This document shows, piece by piece, positions 26,018 to 34,141 of a DNA stretch of 46,387 nt. A program made the position numbers and the translations under genes. The DNA lies in the NCBI GenBank assembly GCA_964522605.1, contig CAZFWV010000016.1:1-46387 (forward strand), given 5' to 3'. The DNA is from CAVZLD01 sp964522605. Its GTDB lineage: Bacteria; Planctomycetota; Planctomycetia; Pirellulales; Pirellulaceae. Each line of letters begins with the position of its first letter. Within the stretch, counting starts at the first letter, position 1. Below the pieces are notes generated by a model. The model searched no databases. It saw only the letters and a program-made list of their open reading frames with translations, and had not been told where the DNA came from.

Positions 26018-26477
26018 CCGCTGCTCTTCGAGGGTGATTCGCCGACCCCTGCACGCAGCAGGTGGTTCAGGAGGCCCGATGAGGCGAGGCGTTCGGCCGG
26101 TCTGGCTCGACCTCCACGACTTTTTCCGAACGTGAACGGCTAAAACTGGACAGGAACAACCGGAATCCGCCAGGGGATATGTACAGGGAAGGAATCGGTG
26201 AAGTGGGCCGAAACGCAGGTCCGCTTCCAAGGCGGTCGTTTCCCGGCTGTTCATAGGATACCTATCCCAGGGGCGTCTTGCCAAGACATTTCTGTCGGCC
26301 GAGCCCGCCCTTCTCGCGAAATTCATTCCGCGTGGGATCGTCGACCAACGCCCCTGGACGCCCGACACGCCTCCAGGACGTTTCGCGCTGCCTGAAGGTG
26401 CGCGTCAGTTTCTGCAGCTTTTGCAGGAGCCCGTTCGGAAACAGGACGTTTTGAAGGTTTTGCGCGGTCCGCTGTAG

Positions 26478-26498
26478 GCCGACTTGTCTCCAGTCGGC
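26478..26498. repeat. dispersed hairpin repeat (GCCGACTTG family), copy 2
   Basis: Perfect 7-base arms GCCGACT and AGTCGGC around TGTCTCC. Nearly identical to the copy in the ruvC-ruvA spacer 20 kb away. Confidence 0.8.
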
Positions 26499-26550
26499 AC
26501 CGCCCGGCAAACCCGCAAACTTGAGAAAGATCGGCCGTTCGGGGCCTGAT

Positions 26551-26571
26551 GCCGACTTGGGACAAGTTGGC
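26551..26571. repeat. dispersed hairpin repeat (GCCGACTTG family), copy 3
   Basis: Arms GCCGACTTG and CAAGTTGGC (one G-T pair) around GGA. It begins 52 bases after the end of copy 2. The arms are longer and the loop shorter, so this is a variant of the same family. Confidence 0.7.
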
Positions 26572-26615
26572 CTGCGAACGACAAGTCGAGCTCCGTTCGT
26601 TGACACTCGGTTTTC

Positions 26616-26825
26616 GCCCAACTACAATCGACGTATCGTCTTATCTCGTATGATCTTAACCGAGACGCTCNNNNNNNNNNNNNNNNNNNNNNNNNNNNNN
26701 NNNNNNNNNNNNNNNNNNNNNNNNNNNNNNNNNNNNNNNNNNNNNNNNNNNNNNNNNNNNNNNNNNNNNNGCCCAACTACAATCGACGTATCGTCTTATC
26801 TCGTATGATCTTAACCGAGACGCTC
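26616..26825. repeat. 55-base direct repeats flanking gap 3
   Basis: Bases 26616-26670 and 26771-26825 are identical and abut the two ends of the N run. The simplest reading is that the two contigs overlap by 55 bases and the gap is an unmerged join of zero or negative size. Confidence 0.9.
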
Positions 26826-27003
26826 CGGAAAGGGTGGCGGGGCGTGGCGGTGCCCGTGAGGGGCCGAGAGCTGCGTTGCCTGACTTGCCCACCCTCGCTG
26901 GCTGGTCCAAAGCTGCTTGTCCGTAAATCGTTCCGTAGTTTCCCGCGACCGGTAAATTCAGCCCGGTCGGTGTGGGGATTGGGCGACAGGGAGAGAGGAA
27001 AAA

Positions 27004-28416
27004 ATGGCTCGACGGGAAAGCCAAGGTCTGCAAATTACGCTGATCATCTTCGTCATGTTGACCGTCCTGCTGGCGGTCACCACCTACATCTTCTGGAGTC
27101 GTTCGGAGAACCTTTCGCGCGAGGTCGCGACGCTGCGAACCGACAACGCCACGTTGCGGTCCGCGACGGAACAGGCGATCGATAACGTGACCAAACTGAA
27201 ACTTTGGATCGGGCACGCCGCGGATACTTCGATGGAGGCGATTGAGGAGCAATTCAATCGAGACATGCTGACCTACGCCGGCGATACGCTGCCGGAAGTC
27301 CAGCGAACCTATAAAGAACTTCCGGCGCACCTGTTGGGGACGATCCAGGATCGACACCAGCGGATCAATGCCTTGACCGATCAAGTGAATCGCCTGACCG
27401 CCGAGTTGGAAGCGACCAAGCAGCAGTCTCAGCAGGAAGTGGCCGAAGCGCGCCGCGTTCAAGCGGAAACGGAAGCGGCTTTGCGAAAAATGCGAGATGA
27501 ATTTGCGGCGGAGCGAACGCGGTTGAATCAGGAGAAGAGTCAGTTTGCCCAGCAGGTGGATCAATCGCGGACGGCGTTGACGGAATTGGAGTCGAAATCG
27601 CAGCAGGAGATTGATTCCCTGCAGAGACAGGTCAAGAACCGAGATTTGATTATCGAGCGGCGGGACGAGCAGTTGCAGGAAGTGACCTCGACCACGTTTG
27701 AAGTTCCGGATGGCAAGATCACCTGGGTCAACCCCAGCACGGGCATGGTCTACATCAATTTAGGGCGTGCCGACGGCCTGCGACGCCAGGTAACGTTCAG
27801 TGTCTACGCCGTGGATGTGAATAATCTGGCCCGCGAGGAGATGAAAGGAGCGATCGAAGTGACCCGTGTGGTGGACGATCACCTGTCCGAGGCCCGGATC
27901 ACGCAGGACGATTTGCGTAACCCGATTCTGCCGGGTGACGTCATCTATACCCCGTTGTGGAATTCACGCAGCGCATTGCACTTTGCGCTCGCCGGGACGA
28001 TGGACATTAACGGCGATGGAAGGGATGATCGGCAGATCATTCGCCGGTTGATCGAATTGAATAACGGGACGATCGATGCGGAGGATGTCCAGGGCGAAGT
28101 GAAGGGCGAGATCACGAACCGAACGCGCTACATCGTTCGTGGCGATGCACCTACGGGGGCGGATGAGGCAGACGAAACCGCGGGGGCGCGACAACAAGCC
28201 TGGACGCAGTTGATGCGTCAGGCCGCCGAGTTGGGAGTGGAACAGCTGTCTGTCGATAAGCTGCTGGATTTTGTAGGCTATGACGGAGAGAAACGGACGA
28301 TTCCGTTAGGCCGTGACGCACGACCGGAGGATTTTCCGGCGGAGCCGGAAGGCGGAGTCTTGCGTTCTTCGACCGGCAATGTGTTTCGAGAACGTCAGCC
28401 TGCCAGAGGCTCTTGA
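27004..28416 (+). CDS. membrane-anchored coiled-coil protein of unknown function
   Basis: Not assigned to a named family. The 470-residue protein has one N-terminal membrane segment (about 10-31, LQITLIIFVMLTVLLAVTTY). A long predicted coiled coil rich in Glu, Gln and Arg runs from about 34 to 225, and a Gly/Val-rich beta-type domain (about 228-320) contains STGMVYINLGRADGLR and NPILPGDVIYTPLW. A further globular part to about 430 has an acidic DINGDGRDD stretch. The architecture (anchor, coiled coil, beta domain) recalls MreC, but sequence similarity is not evident. It precedes the small protein and EboB-like gene on the same strand by about 160 bases. Confidence 0.8.
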   Translation: MARRESQGLQITLIIFVMLTVLLAVTTYIFWSRSENLSREVATLRTDNATLRSATEQAIDNVTKLKLWIGHAADTSMEAIEEQFNRDMLTYAGDTLPEVQRTYKELPAHLLGTIQDRHQRINALTDQVNRLTAELEATKQQSQQEVAEARRVQAETEAALRKMRDEFAAERTRLNQEKSQFAQQVDQSRTALTELESKSQQEIDSLQRQVKNRDLIIERRDEQLQEVTSTTFEVPDGKITWVNPSTGMVYINLGRADGLRRQVTFSVYAVDVNNLAREEMKGAIEVTRVVDDHLSEARITQDDLRNPILPGDVIYTPLWNSRSALHFALAGTMDINGDGRDDRQIIRRLIELNNGTIDAEDVQGEVKGEITNRTRYIVRGDAPTGADEADETAGARQQAWTQLMRQAAELGVEQLSVDKLLDFVGYDGEKRTIPLGRDARPEDFPAEPEGGVLRSSTGNVFRERQPARGS

Positions 28417-28579
28417 TCCGCAGTGCGGCAGCGCCGCAACCCAACGGGGTCCTACCACACCCGTGGAAAGATCGCTCGCGTTGGTCGCCTGAAGGCGCAC
28501 CGAATTGACAACGGTTCATGGTGGGCCGCGCCGGTGACCCGATGCGAAGCGCCACGAACTCGACCAGGAGGAGACGGAG

Positions 28580-28870
28580 ATGAGTTCGCCAACGGGATCC
28601 CCGCTGACGGGGCCGTCGGTACTTCAGCGCGAGTATCTTGAAGTCCGCGCCAAGCTGCTGGAAGTCGCTGCATTCTTTGATCGGCTTGAACGGGCCGGAG
28701 GGGTCCCGCCGACGGACCCGCAGCTTACGCGGTTGCGTCGTGGCTTGGCATTGATTGCCCAGGAAACGGAGACGAAACGGGAAAACCGCGCGGAACAACT
28801 TCTGCTGCATTTCTCGCGGCCCTACGAAGCGGACTGGCGCGACCGATTCTCTCTCAAACGCCCCGACTAG
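28580..28870 (+). CDS. small helical protein upstream of EboB-like hydrolase
   Basis: 96 residues, not recognised as any named family. It is predicted almost wholly helical (about 14-80), charged, with no signal peptide or membrane segment. The ATG has a strong AGGAGGAG ribosome-binding site. It ends 25 bases before the EboB-like gene, so co-expression is likely. EboA is also a helical protein but is roughly twice this length, so this is not called EboA. It could be a partner specific to this version of the cluster; that is inference. Confidence 0.7.
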   Translation: MSSPTGSPLTGPSVLQREYLEVRAKLLEVAAFFDRLERAGGVPPTDPQLTRLRRGLALIAQETETKRENRAEQLLLHFSRPYEADWRDRFSLKRPD

Positions 28871-28895
28871 GCGCAGAACAAGGACTGTTGCTGGT

Positions 28896-29723
28896 ATGGA
28901 CTACTTCGACCCGCATATCCACATGGTTTCGCGGACGACGGACGACTACGAATGTCTGCAGCGAATGGGCTGTGTCGGCGTCAGCGAACCGGCGTTCTGG
29001 GCTGGGTTTGACCGGGGAAGTGTGGAGAGCTTCCACGACTATTTTCGGCAGCTCACGGAGTTCGAGCCTCGGCGCGCCGCCCAGTACAACGTGCAGCACT
29101 TCAGTTGGCTGTGTATCAACGCCAAGGAAGCCGAGAATGTCGAATTGTCTCGCGAAGTGCTCGGGATCATCCCCGACTTTCTGGGGCGGCCTCACGTGTT
29201 GGGGATCGGCGAAATCGGATTGAACAAGAATACGCCCAACGAAGCCGTCATATTTGTCGAGCATCTCCAGTTGGCCATCGAATACGATCAACTGGTGCTC
29301 GTGCATACACCCCACCTCGAGGATAAATACCAGGGCACGCGGATGATTCTGGATCTGCTTGAGGATGACATGCGGCTGTCACCCGATCGCGTGCTGATCG
29401 ATCATGTCGAGGAGCACACAATCCGCGCGGTCCGCGAGGGGGGCTATTGGGCCGGATTGACGCTCTATCCGGTGACGAAATGCACACCGGCTCGTGCCGT
29501 CGACCTGGTCGAGATCTACGGCCCGGAACGCCTGATGGTCAACTCGGCCGGCGATTGGGGGCCCTCCCGACCGTCGGCGGTTCCCGACTTCATCGTCGAG
29601 ATGCGTCGTCGAGGCCATCCGGAGAGCCGGATTCGCCAAATCGTCTACGACAACCCGCTTGAATTCTTCCGACAGAGCGCCGCATTCGACTTCACGCCAC
29701 CGGACGAGCGGCACGCGGTGTAG
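28896..29723 (+). CDS. eboB: TatD-family metal-dependent hydrolase, EboB-like
   Basis: 275-residue amidohydrolase-superfamily TIM barrel. Metal ligands appear intact: His7 and His9 in DPHIHM, Glu106 in GIGEIGLN, His137 in LVHTPH, His170 in LIDHVEE and Asp220 in SAGDWG. The phrase HIHMVSRTTDDYE after the first strand, and YPVTKCTPARAVDLVEIYG, resemble EboB of the ebo cluster more than DNase TatD. In cyanobacteria ebo genes are needed to move a scytonemin precursor to the periplasm; the reaction of EboB is unknown. It converges with an EboF-like gene and follows a 96-residue protein. Confidence 0.82.
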   Translation: MDYFDPHIHMVSRTTDDYECLQRMGCVGVSEPAFWAGFDRGSVESFHDYFRQLTEFEPRRAAQYNVQHFSWLCINAKEAENVELSREVLGIIPDFLGRPHVLGIGEIGLNKNTPNEAVIFVEHLQLAIEYDQLVLVHTPHLEDKYQGTRMILDLLEDDMRLSPDRVLIDHVEEHTIRAVREGGYWAGLTLYPVTKCTPARAVDLVEIYGPERLMVNSAGDWGPSRPSAVPDFIVEMRRRGHPESRIRQIVYDNPLEFFRQSAAFDFTPPDERHAV

Positions 29724-29730
29724 CACGGTG

Positions 29731-29744
29731 ATCCCGGTCGGGAT
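29731..29744. terminator. small hairpin between convergent eboB-like and eboF-like genes
   Basis: ATCCC and GGGAT arms around GGTC in the 35-base space between the two stop codons. It has no T-run. The position suits a two-way terminator, but the stem is short. Confidence 0.3.
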
Positions 29745-29758
29745 GGATGATGGAGTTC

Positions 29759-31081
29759 TCACGCCAGCCCAAAACTGCGCAAGATGATGCCGCAGAGATC
29801 CGTGTCGGCCAACGACGGCTGTTCCACCAGACCGCGGTCGGAAGCCAAGAATACGCCCCGCTGGGCAGCCGTTTCCGCTGGGGCGCCGTGGGATCCGCGG
29901 ACGAGTGACGCATTGAGCGGAATCGCCCGGGCGGCCGGATCCCAAAAAAGTTCGACCGGATCGTATCCTGGCTTGCGATGAATATCCACGGTTCTTGCAA
30001 AGGACGGTGCCTTGCGGTCGTCGAGCCACCAGTAGTAGGCCATCCAGCTGTTGGGCGAGGATACCAGAATGATCTCGCCGGAGCGGGGATGATCCAGGTG
30101 GTATCGGCCTCGCTGCTGGCCGACCAGCACTTCGTCGATCTCCGCGACGTTGCGGAACAGATCCACGGCGCGTCCCAGATCGGCCTCGTGTTGGACAAAA
30201 ACGTGAGCCGTTTGATGGTCCACAAGAGCCCAGGCCGAACTCGTCTCGAAATCAAGTTGCTCCCCGGTCTCGGTTTGTCGTACTTGGAGAAGTCCCGCCT
30301 GTCGCAACAGCCGATTGGGATACGTCACGTGTTCGACCGACACGATGGCATATTCACTGGCGATCAGCCAGAGCGGCCGTTCGTCGCCGTAAACACGATG
30401 AAATCCGTCAAACAGTCTTCCGAGCTCTTCATCGAGTTCGCGACACGCTTGGTTGGCCGCCGGACTGTCGGGGCCTTCTCGCTGCGCCGCGTAATCGAGA
30501 TGTGGCAGATAGATCAGGAAGAACGAAGGTCGGTAACGGGCCGCGGCGATGACCGCGGAATCGACGATCCAGCGGGAGGACTGACGGTTGGCCAGGGGAC
30601 CCCAAAAATGCTGCAGGGGAAAATGGCCCAACTCGTTCAGCAACTCCCCGTAGAAGGCATCGGGACGCGTCGCACACCAGAGTGACTCGCTGCCATCCGG
30701 ATGGTGGATTGGTGCAGGAACGCAGTAATGATCCGCGCCACATTCCTTGCCGAGCATCGGAAACCAGACGGCACTCGTCAGCTGCTCGTCGGCCTCGCGC
30801 AGTAGATCCCAGACCTGAGGCTTGAGGATCACTTCATTCCTGGCGGTCCACATTTCCACGTTCCGCTGTGCTCGCCAGTAGAAACCATTCGCCACAATCC
30901 CGTGTTCGTCGGGTGTGGTTCCGGTCAGCATGTTGGCCTGAACGGGCCAGGTTACGGCGGGACAACCCGGGATCAATTCGGCACGACTGCCGGCGGCCGT
31001 CTCGTTGCGTAATCGTGGCATCTGGGACAGGTCCTGACCACGCAGGCCGGGGATCGAGAGCAAGACGACGGGACGGGACAA
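29759..31081 (-). CDS. eboF: alkaline-phosphatase-superfamily phosphodiesterase-like protein, EboF-like
   Basis: 440 residues, nucleotide pyrophosphatase/phosphodiesterase fold. The nucleophile-like Thr44 lies in PAVTWPVQANMLTGTTP. Later motifs include DHQTAHVFV, SPNSWMAYYWWLDD and RGSHGAP. Several canonical metal ligands are replaced: the DHG-type motif reads ASEYAI (Glu243, Tyr244), and the D-x3-H motif reads Asp196 with Gln200. The whole-length pattern (HGIVANGFYWR, ADHYCVPAPIHHPDGSESLW, HVTYPNRLLR) matches EboF-type proteins. The start is a TTG with GGAGA 8 bases upstream; no in-frame ATG is near. It converges with the EboB-like gene and diverges from glnB over 292 bases. Confidence 0.8.
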   Translation of the reverse strand: MSRPVVLLSIPGLRGQDLSQMPRLRNETAAGSRAELIPGCPAVTWPVQANMLTGTTPDEHGIVANGFYWRAQRNVEMWTARNEVILKPQVWDLLREADEQLTSAVWFPMLGKECGADHYCVPAPIHHPDGSESLWCATRPDAFYGELLNELGHFPLQHFWGPLANRQSSRWIVDSAVIAAARYRPSFFLIYLPHLDYAAQREGPDSPAANQACRELDEELGRLFDGFHRVYGDERPLWLIASEYAIVSVEHVTYPNRLLRQAGLLQVRQTETGEQLDFETSSAWALVDHQTAHVFVQHEADLGRAVDLFRNVAEIDEVLVGQQRGRYHLDHPRSGEIILVSSPNSWMAYYWWLDDRKAPSFARTVDIHRKPGYDPVELFWDPAARAIPLNASLVRGSHGAPAETAAQRGVFLASDRGLVEQPSLADTDLCGIILRSFGLA

Positions 31082-31373
31082 GCGACCATTCTCCAGGAGG
31101 CGGTGGAACTTGAGCGGTCAGTGAGTACGAATCCTGACGATAGCGATTTCAAAACCGTCAGTCGGTCGGACGAGACTTCCGCCGAGCCGAGGTCTTGGCG
31201 GTCCCAGGTTCGGCCGGAGCCTTGCCCTTCTACGGTGGACACGCGTGCGAGGACCACCGTGGCCGATCCCGAATTGGCGCAGTCGCGGTTGCTCCCCAAA
31301 GGCGGGGGAGCTACATTCAGGGCTGTCCAGCGGAATCGGACTTGCGCTTAAGGAATTCTCGGACCTGCCGACC

Positions 31374-31693
31374 ATGAAATTGATCCTCGCCATTATTCAG
31401 CCGCAACGACTGGAAGCCGTCAAGGCGGCGCTCACTGAAGTCGAGGTTTTTCGTCTCACCGTGATGGACTGTCAAGGATTTGGACGACAAAAAGGCCACG
31501 TGGAGGTCTATCGCGGCCATGAATTCTCGGTCAATCTGGTCCGCAAGGTGCAACTGCAGATTGCGGTGAACGAGGACTTCGTCGAGCCGACCATTCGGGC
31601 CATCATGACCGGGGCACGAAGTGGCGAGAAGGGGGAGATCGGCGACGGGAAGATCTTTGTGCTGCCGCTCGAGGATTGCATTCGCATCCGGAC
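31374..31693 (+). CDS. glnB: PII nitrogen regulatory protein, 3' end in gap
   Basis: Small trimeric sensor of 2-oxoglutarate and ATP/ADP that controls nitrogen enzymes and Amt channels. 106 codons are visible, to the RIRT of the usual RIRTGE end, so only a few residues are missing in the gap. GFGRQKGH, the T-loop and TGARSGEKGEIGDGKIF are present. The T-loop reads VYRGHEF: Tyr46 is kept, but residue 51, the uridylylated Tyr in enterobacteria, is Phe. Regulation by GlnD-type uridylylation at that site is therefore not possible. An amt gene lies 12 kb to the left. GlnB and GlnK cannot be told apart from sequence alone. Confidence 0.93.
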
Positions 31694-31793
31694 NNNNNNN
31701 NNNNNNNNNNNNNNNNNNNNNNNNNNNNNNNNNNNNNNNNNNNNNNNNNNNNNNNNNNNNNNNNNNNNNNNNNNNNNNNNNNNNNNNNNNNNN
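31694..31793. other. assembly gap 4 (100 N), truncating glnB and tatC
   Basis: Exactly 100 N between the convergent 3' ends of glnB and tatC. The flanks do not match each other, so real sequence is missing. Both stop codons should lie in it. Confidence 0.95.
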
Positions 31794-32812
31794 CCGTAGG
31801 GACTTCGTCGGCGAGGCATCCATTGACACATTGCGATCCCGCCAAAATAAAGCAGTGTCAGCGGCACTGCCATCAGCAGCATGCTGATCGGGTCGGCTGG
31901 GGTCAGTAGCATCGAAATCACGAAGATCACGAGAATCGAGATTCGCCATTTGTCGAGATAAGAAGCAACGGACATGATGCCGATCCGTTCCAGCAGTAAC
32001 ATCACCAGGGGCAGTTGAAAACTGATGCCGAAACCCAGCGGGAGCATGAGCACGAAGCTCATCCATTCACTGATGCGGGGATCCGGATCGATATTCATCC
32101 ATTTATTGAAACTGAACAGGAAGTTCAGAACGGGATCGAACACGAAGAAGAAAGCGAGTGCCGCACCGGCAAGAAAGAGCCCCAGGCTGATCGGAAGGAA
32201 CACATTGACATAACTCTTCTCGTGCGGGTAGAGCCCGGCGGCGACAAACCCCCAGATCTGCAGGAAGATCCAGGGACTTGAGAGCACAGCCCCCAGCACG
32301 AGGGCTGCCTTGATCCAAATCATGAAAGGCTCATGCGCACTGAGCGAAGTGACCTTGGCATCCTCCAGGGGCTTCCAGATTCGCGTCTTGACCAACCGGG
32401 AAGTTGGCGTTCCCAGTTTGCCCACCACGTTGAGCGAGTTGTCCGGCTGAGCCGATTGCGCTTCCCAGTCCTTTCGACGAAGGCCCTCGAGTCGCTCCAA
32501 TTCCTGCAGCTCCCAATAGACTTCTTCGTAGACCAGATCCCGACGCTGCATGAAGTCGACCAGATCGGTCGAGACGCCGGGATACTCCGCGAGCAATTCC
32601 TCGCGGGACTTCTCGAAGTAGTAGTTTTCCAAGGCTCGAGCCAGCGGGACCTGGATCTGCTGGACCATCCAGTTCGCAAAGATGAGGGCCACGAGGAAAC
32701 CGATGGCCAGTCCGATCAGCGACTTGACCAGGCAGGTCCGGAGCTCCTCCAAGTGCTCGCCGAAAGTCATCTTCGTGCTTTCGAACAGGTCTTCGTTGGG
32801 CATGTATGTCAT
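31794..32812 (-). CDS. tatC: Sec-independent translocase subunit TatC, 3' end in gap
   Basis: Core membrane receptor of the twin-arginine pathway that exports folded proteins. About 339 residues are visible before the gap. Landmarks are FGEHLEELR (Glu23, matching E. coli Glu15), LYPHEK (Glu198, matching E. coli Glu103), and later segments including GFGISFQLPLVMLLL and ISMLLTPADP. Between the first membrane helix and the second, the periplasmic loop is about 87 residues longer than in E. coli and is Glu/Arg/Leu-rich, probably helical. The Tat-type signal of the cyclase-repeat protein at 41 kb suggests a client. TatA was not seen in the window. Confidence 0.93.
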
Positions 32813-33142
32813 TACGACAATCCCGATTTCGGATCCCAGGGGGAATGGTCAGATCGACAGCAAGGGGAGCAGCAGAATCCCCACGCCGCGCCACGAAGAA
32901 GGCATTGCGTGGCGGCAGAAATTGCGAACATGCGAAGAACAGCATGCGAAAGCGCTTTTTCGGCCCTTCGATCATAACACCCGTGGTCCTGTGCCTCAAC
33001 CGTGTTGCACCCCTCACACCCGGGCACGGGGCCTTGCCGTTGACGCAACACGGGTCCAGCAATAGCCTTCTGAGGATGGTGCCGCCGACGTGGCACGTCG
33101 AAGCAGGCGAACTCGGTGTTTGTAGCAGAGGAGGGTGGTTGG

Positions 33143-34117
33143 ATGGACAGACTGTATCCGTTGCGATTTGAACCCATCTTTCGCCGCTATCTGTGGGGTG
33201 GAAGGCGACTGAAGACCGTGTTGAATAAGCCGATCGGTCCGGAGTCGGATTACGCAGAAAGCTGGGAGATTGTCGACCACGGAGAGGACCAGAGCCGGGT
33301 ATCCAACGGACCTCTCGCCGGTCAGCCCCTTCAGGCATTGGTTACCGAGCGACCCGACGAGTTGTTTGGCAGTCGGTCGAACTACGACCAATTCCCGCTG
33401 CTTTTCAAGTTCCTTGACGCCCAACGTGATCTCTCGGTGCAAGTCCATCCGAACGACCAGCAGGCGCGACAGTTGACACCGCCCGATTTGGGCAAGACCG
33501 AAGCCTGGGTGATTCTGGATGCGCTGCCGGGCAGCAAGATCTATGCTGGGCTCAAACGCGGATTCGACCGGCATGCTCTAGAGCGAGAAGTGAGTCGAGG
33601 CACGACGGCACTCTGCCTGCACAGCTTCGAGCCGCGTCCCGGCGATTGTGTCTTCGTGCCGGCGGGCGCCGTTCATGCGCTGGGCGCCGGTCTGTTGGTT
33701 GCCGAGATTCAGCAGTCGAGCGACACAACATTTCGGCTGTTCGACTGGAATCGAGTCGGTTCCGATGGAAAGCCGCGCCCACTTCACGTGGAAGCCGCGC
33801 TCGACACGATCGACTACTCACTCGGACCGCTCGATGCCCAGCGTGGTGAATCGACGGAACGACCCGAGATCCAGCGATTGGTCGCGTGCGAGAAGTTTGT
33901 TCTGGATCGCTGGCACTTGGACCGGTCGTGTACGTTGGCACCGACCGGTCGCTTTCACCTTTTGGTTGTGCTCGACGGCGAATTGGATGTCGAGTCGGAT
34001 CCAGCCGAGACAAGTCTGCAACGCGGCGAAACCATGTTGCTTCCCGCCTGCCTTGATCCCATCGGCTTGACTCCGAAAGAGCGCACGGTTCTGCTGGATA
34101 TCTACCTTCCCGACTGA
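33143..34117 (+). CDS. manA: class I mannose-6-phosphate isomerase
   Basis: Interconverts mannose-6-phosphate and fructose-6-phosphate, feeding GDP-mannose and glycan synthesis. It is a 324-residue cupin-type protein of the short Bacillus type. Zinc ligands are Gln100 and His102 in SVQVHPND, Glu120 in GKTEAW and His178 in PAGAVHAL, close to B. subtilis ManA numbering. The YLWGG and AESWEI motifs near the N-terminus support the start; GGAGG lies about 8 bases upstream of this ATG, while an earlier in-frame ATG at 33116 has none. It converges with the lipoprotein gene. Confidence 0.94.
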   Translation: MDRLYPLRFEPIFRRYLWGGRRLKTVLNKPIGPESDYAESWEIVDHGEDQSRVSNGPLAGQPLQALVTERPDELFGSRSNYDQFPLLFKFLDAQRDLSVQVHPNDQQARQLTPPDLGKTEAWVILDALPGSKIYAGLKRGFDRHALEREVSRGTTALCLHSFEPRPGDCVFVPAGAVHALGAGLLVAEIQQSSDTTFRLFDWNRVGSDGKPRPLHVEAALDTIDYSLGPLDAQRGESTERPEIQRLVACEKFVLDRWHLDRSCTLAPTGRFHLLVVLDGELDVESDPAETSLQRGETMLLPACLDPIGLTPKERTVLLDIYLPD

Positions 34118-34120
34118 TTT

Positions 34121-34138
34121 CGAAGCCCCGTTGCTTCG
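34121..34138. terminator. hairpin between convergent manA and lipoprotein genes
   Basis: CGAAGC and GCTTCG arms around CCCGTT fill most of the 24-base space between the two stop codons. It has no T-run, so it is only a candidate two-way terminator. Confidence 0.35.
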
Positions 34139-34141
34139 CCG

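Larger units (their letters stand above)
26018..27003. other. gene-free, repeat-bearing region with assembly gap 3
   Basis: Nearly 1 kb with no supportable gene. It contains two copies of the GCCGACTTG hairpin family, a 100-N gap at 26671-26770, and identical 55-base sequences on both sides of that gap. Small palindromes are also visible near 26256 and 26275. Short reading frames lack homology features. GAGAGGA just before 27004 is the ribosome-binding site of the next gene. Confidence 0.7.

Noticed and set aside
26262..26621. Reading frame in the gene-free region near 26.4 kb
   Set aside because: It runs through hairpin repeats, has no ribosome-binding site or recognisable composition, and ends at the gap flank.
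28580..28870. Calling the 96-residue protein EboA
   Set aside because: EboA is also helical but about twice as long; no specific residues support the match.
31211..31226. Possible sigma-54 site upstream of glnB (GG-N10-GC with TTGC)
   Set aside because: The spacing fits, but the -24 half reads CGGCCG rather than TGGCAC. That is too weak to call beside the much better amt site.
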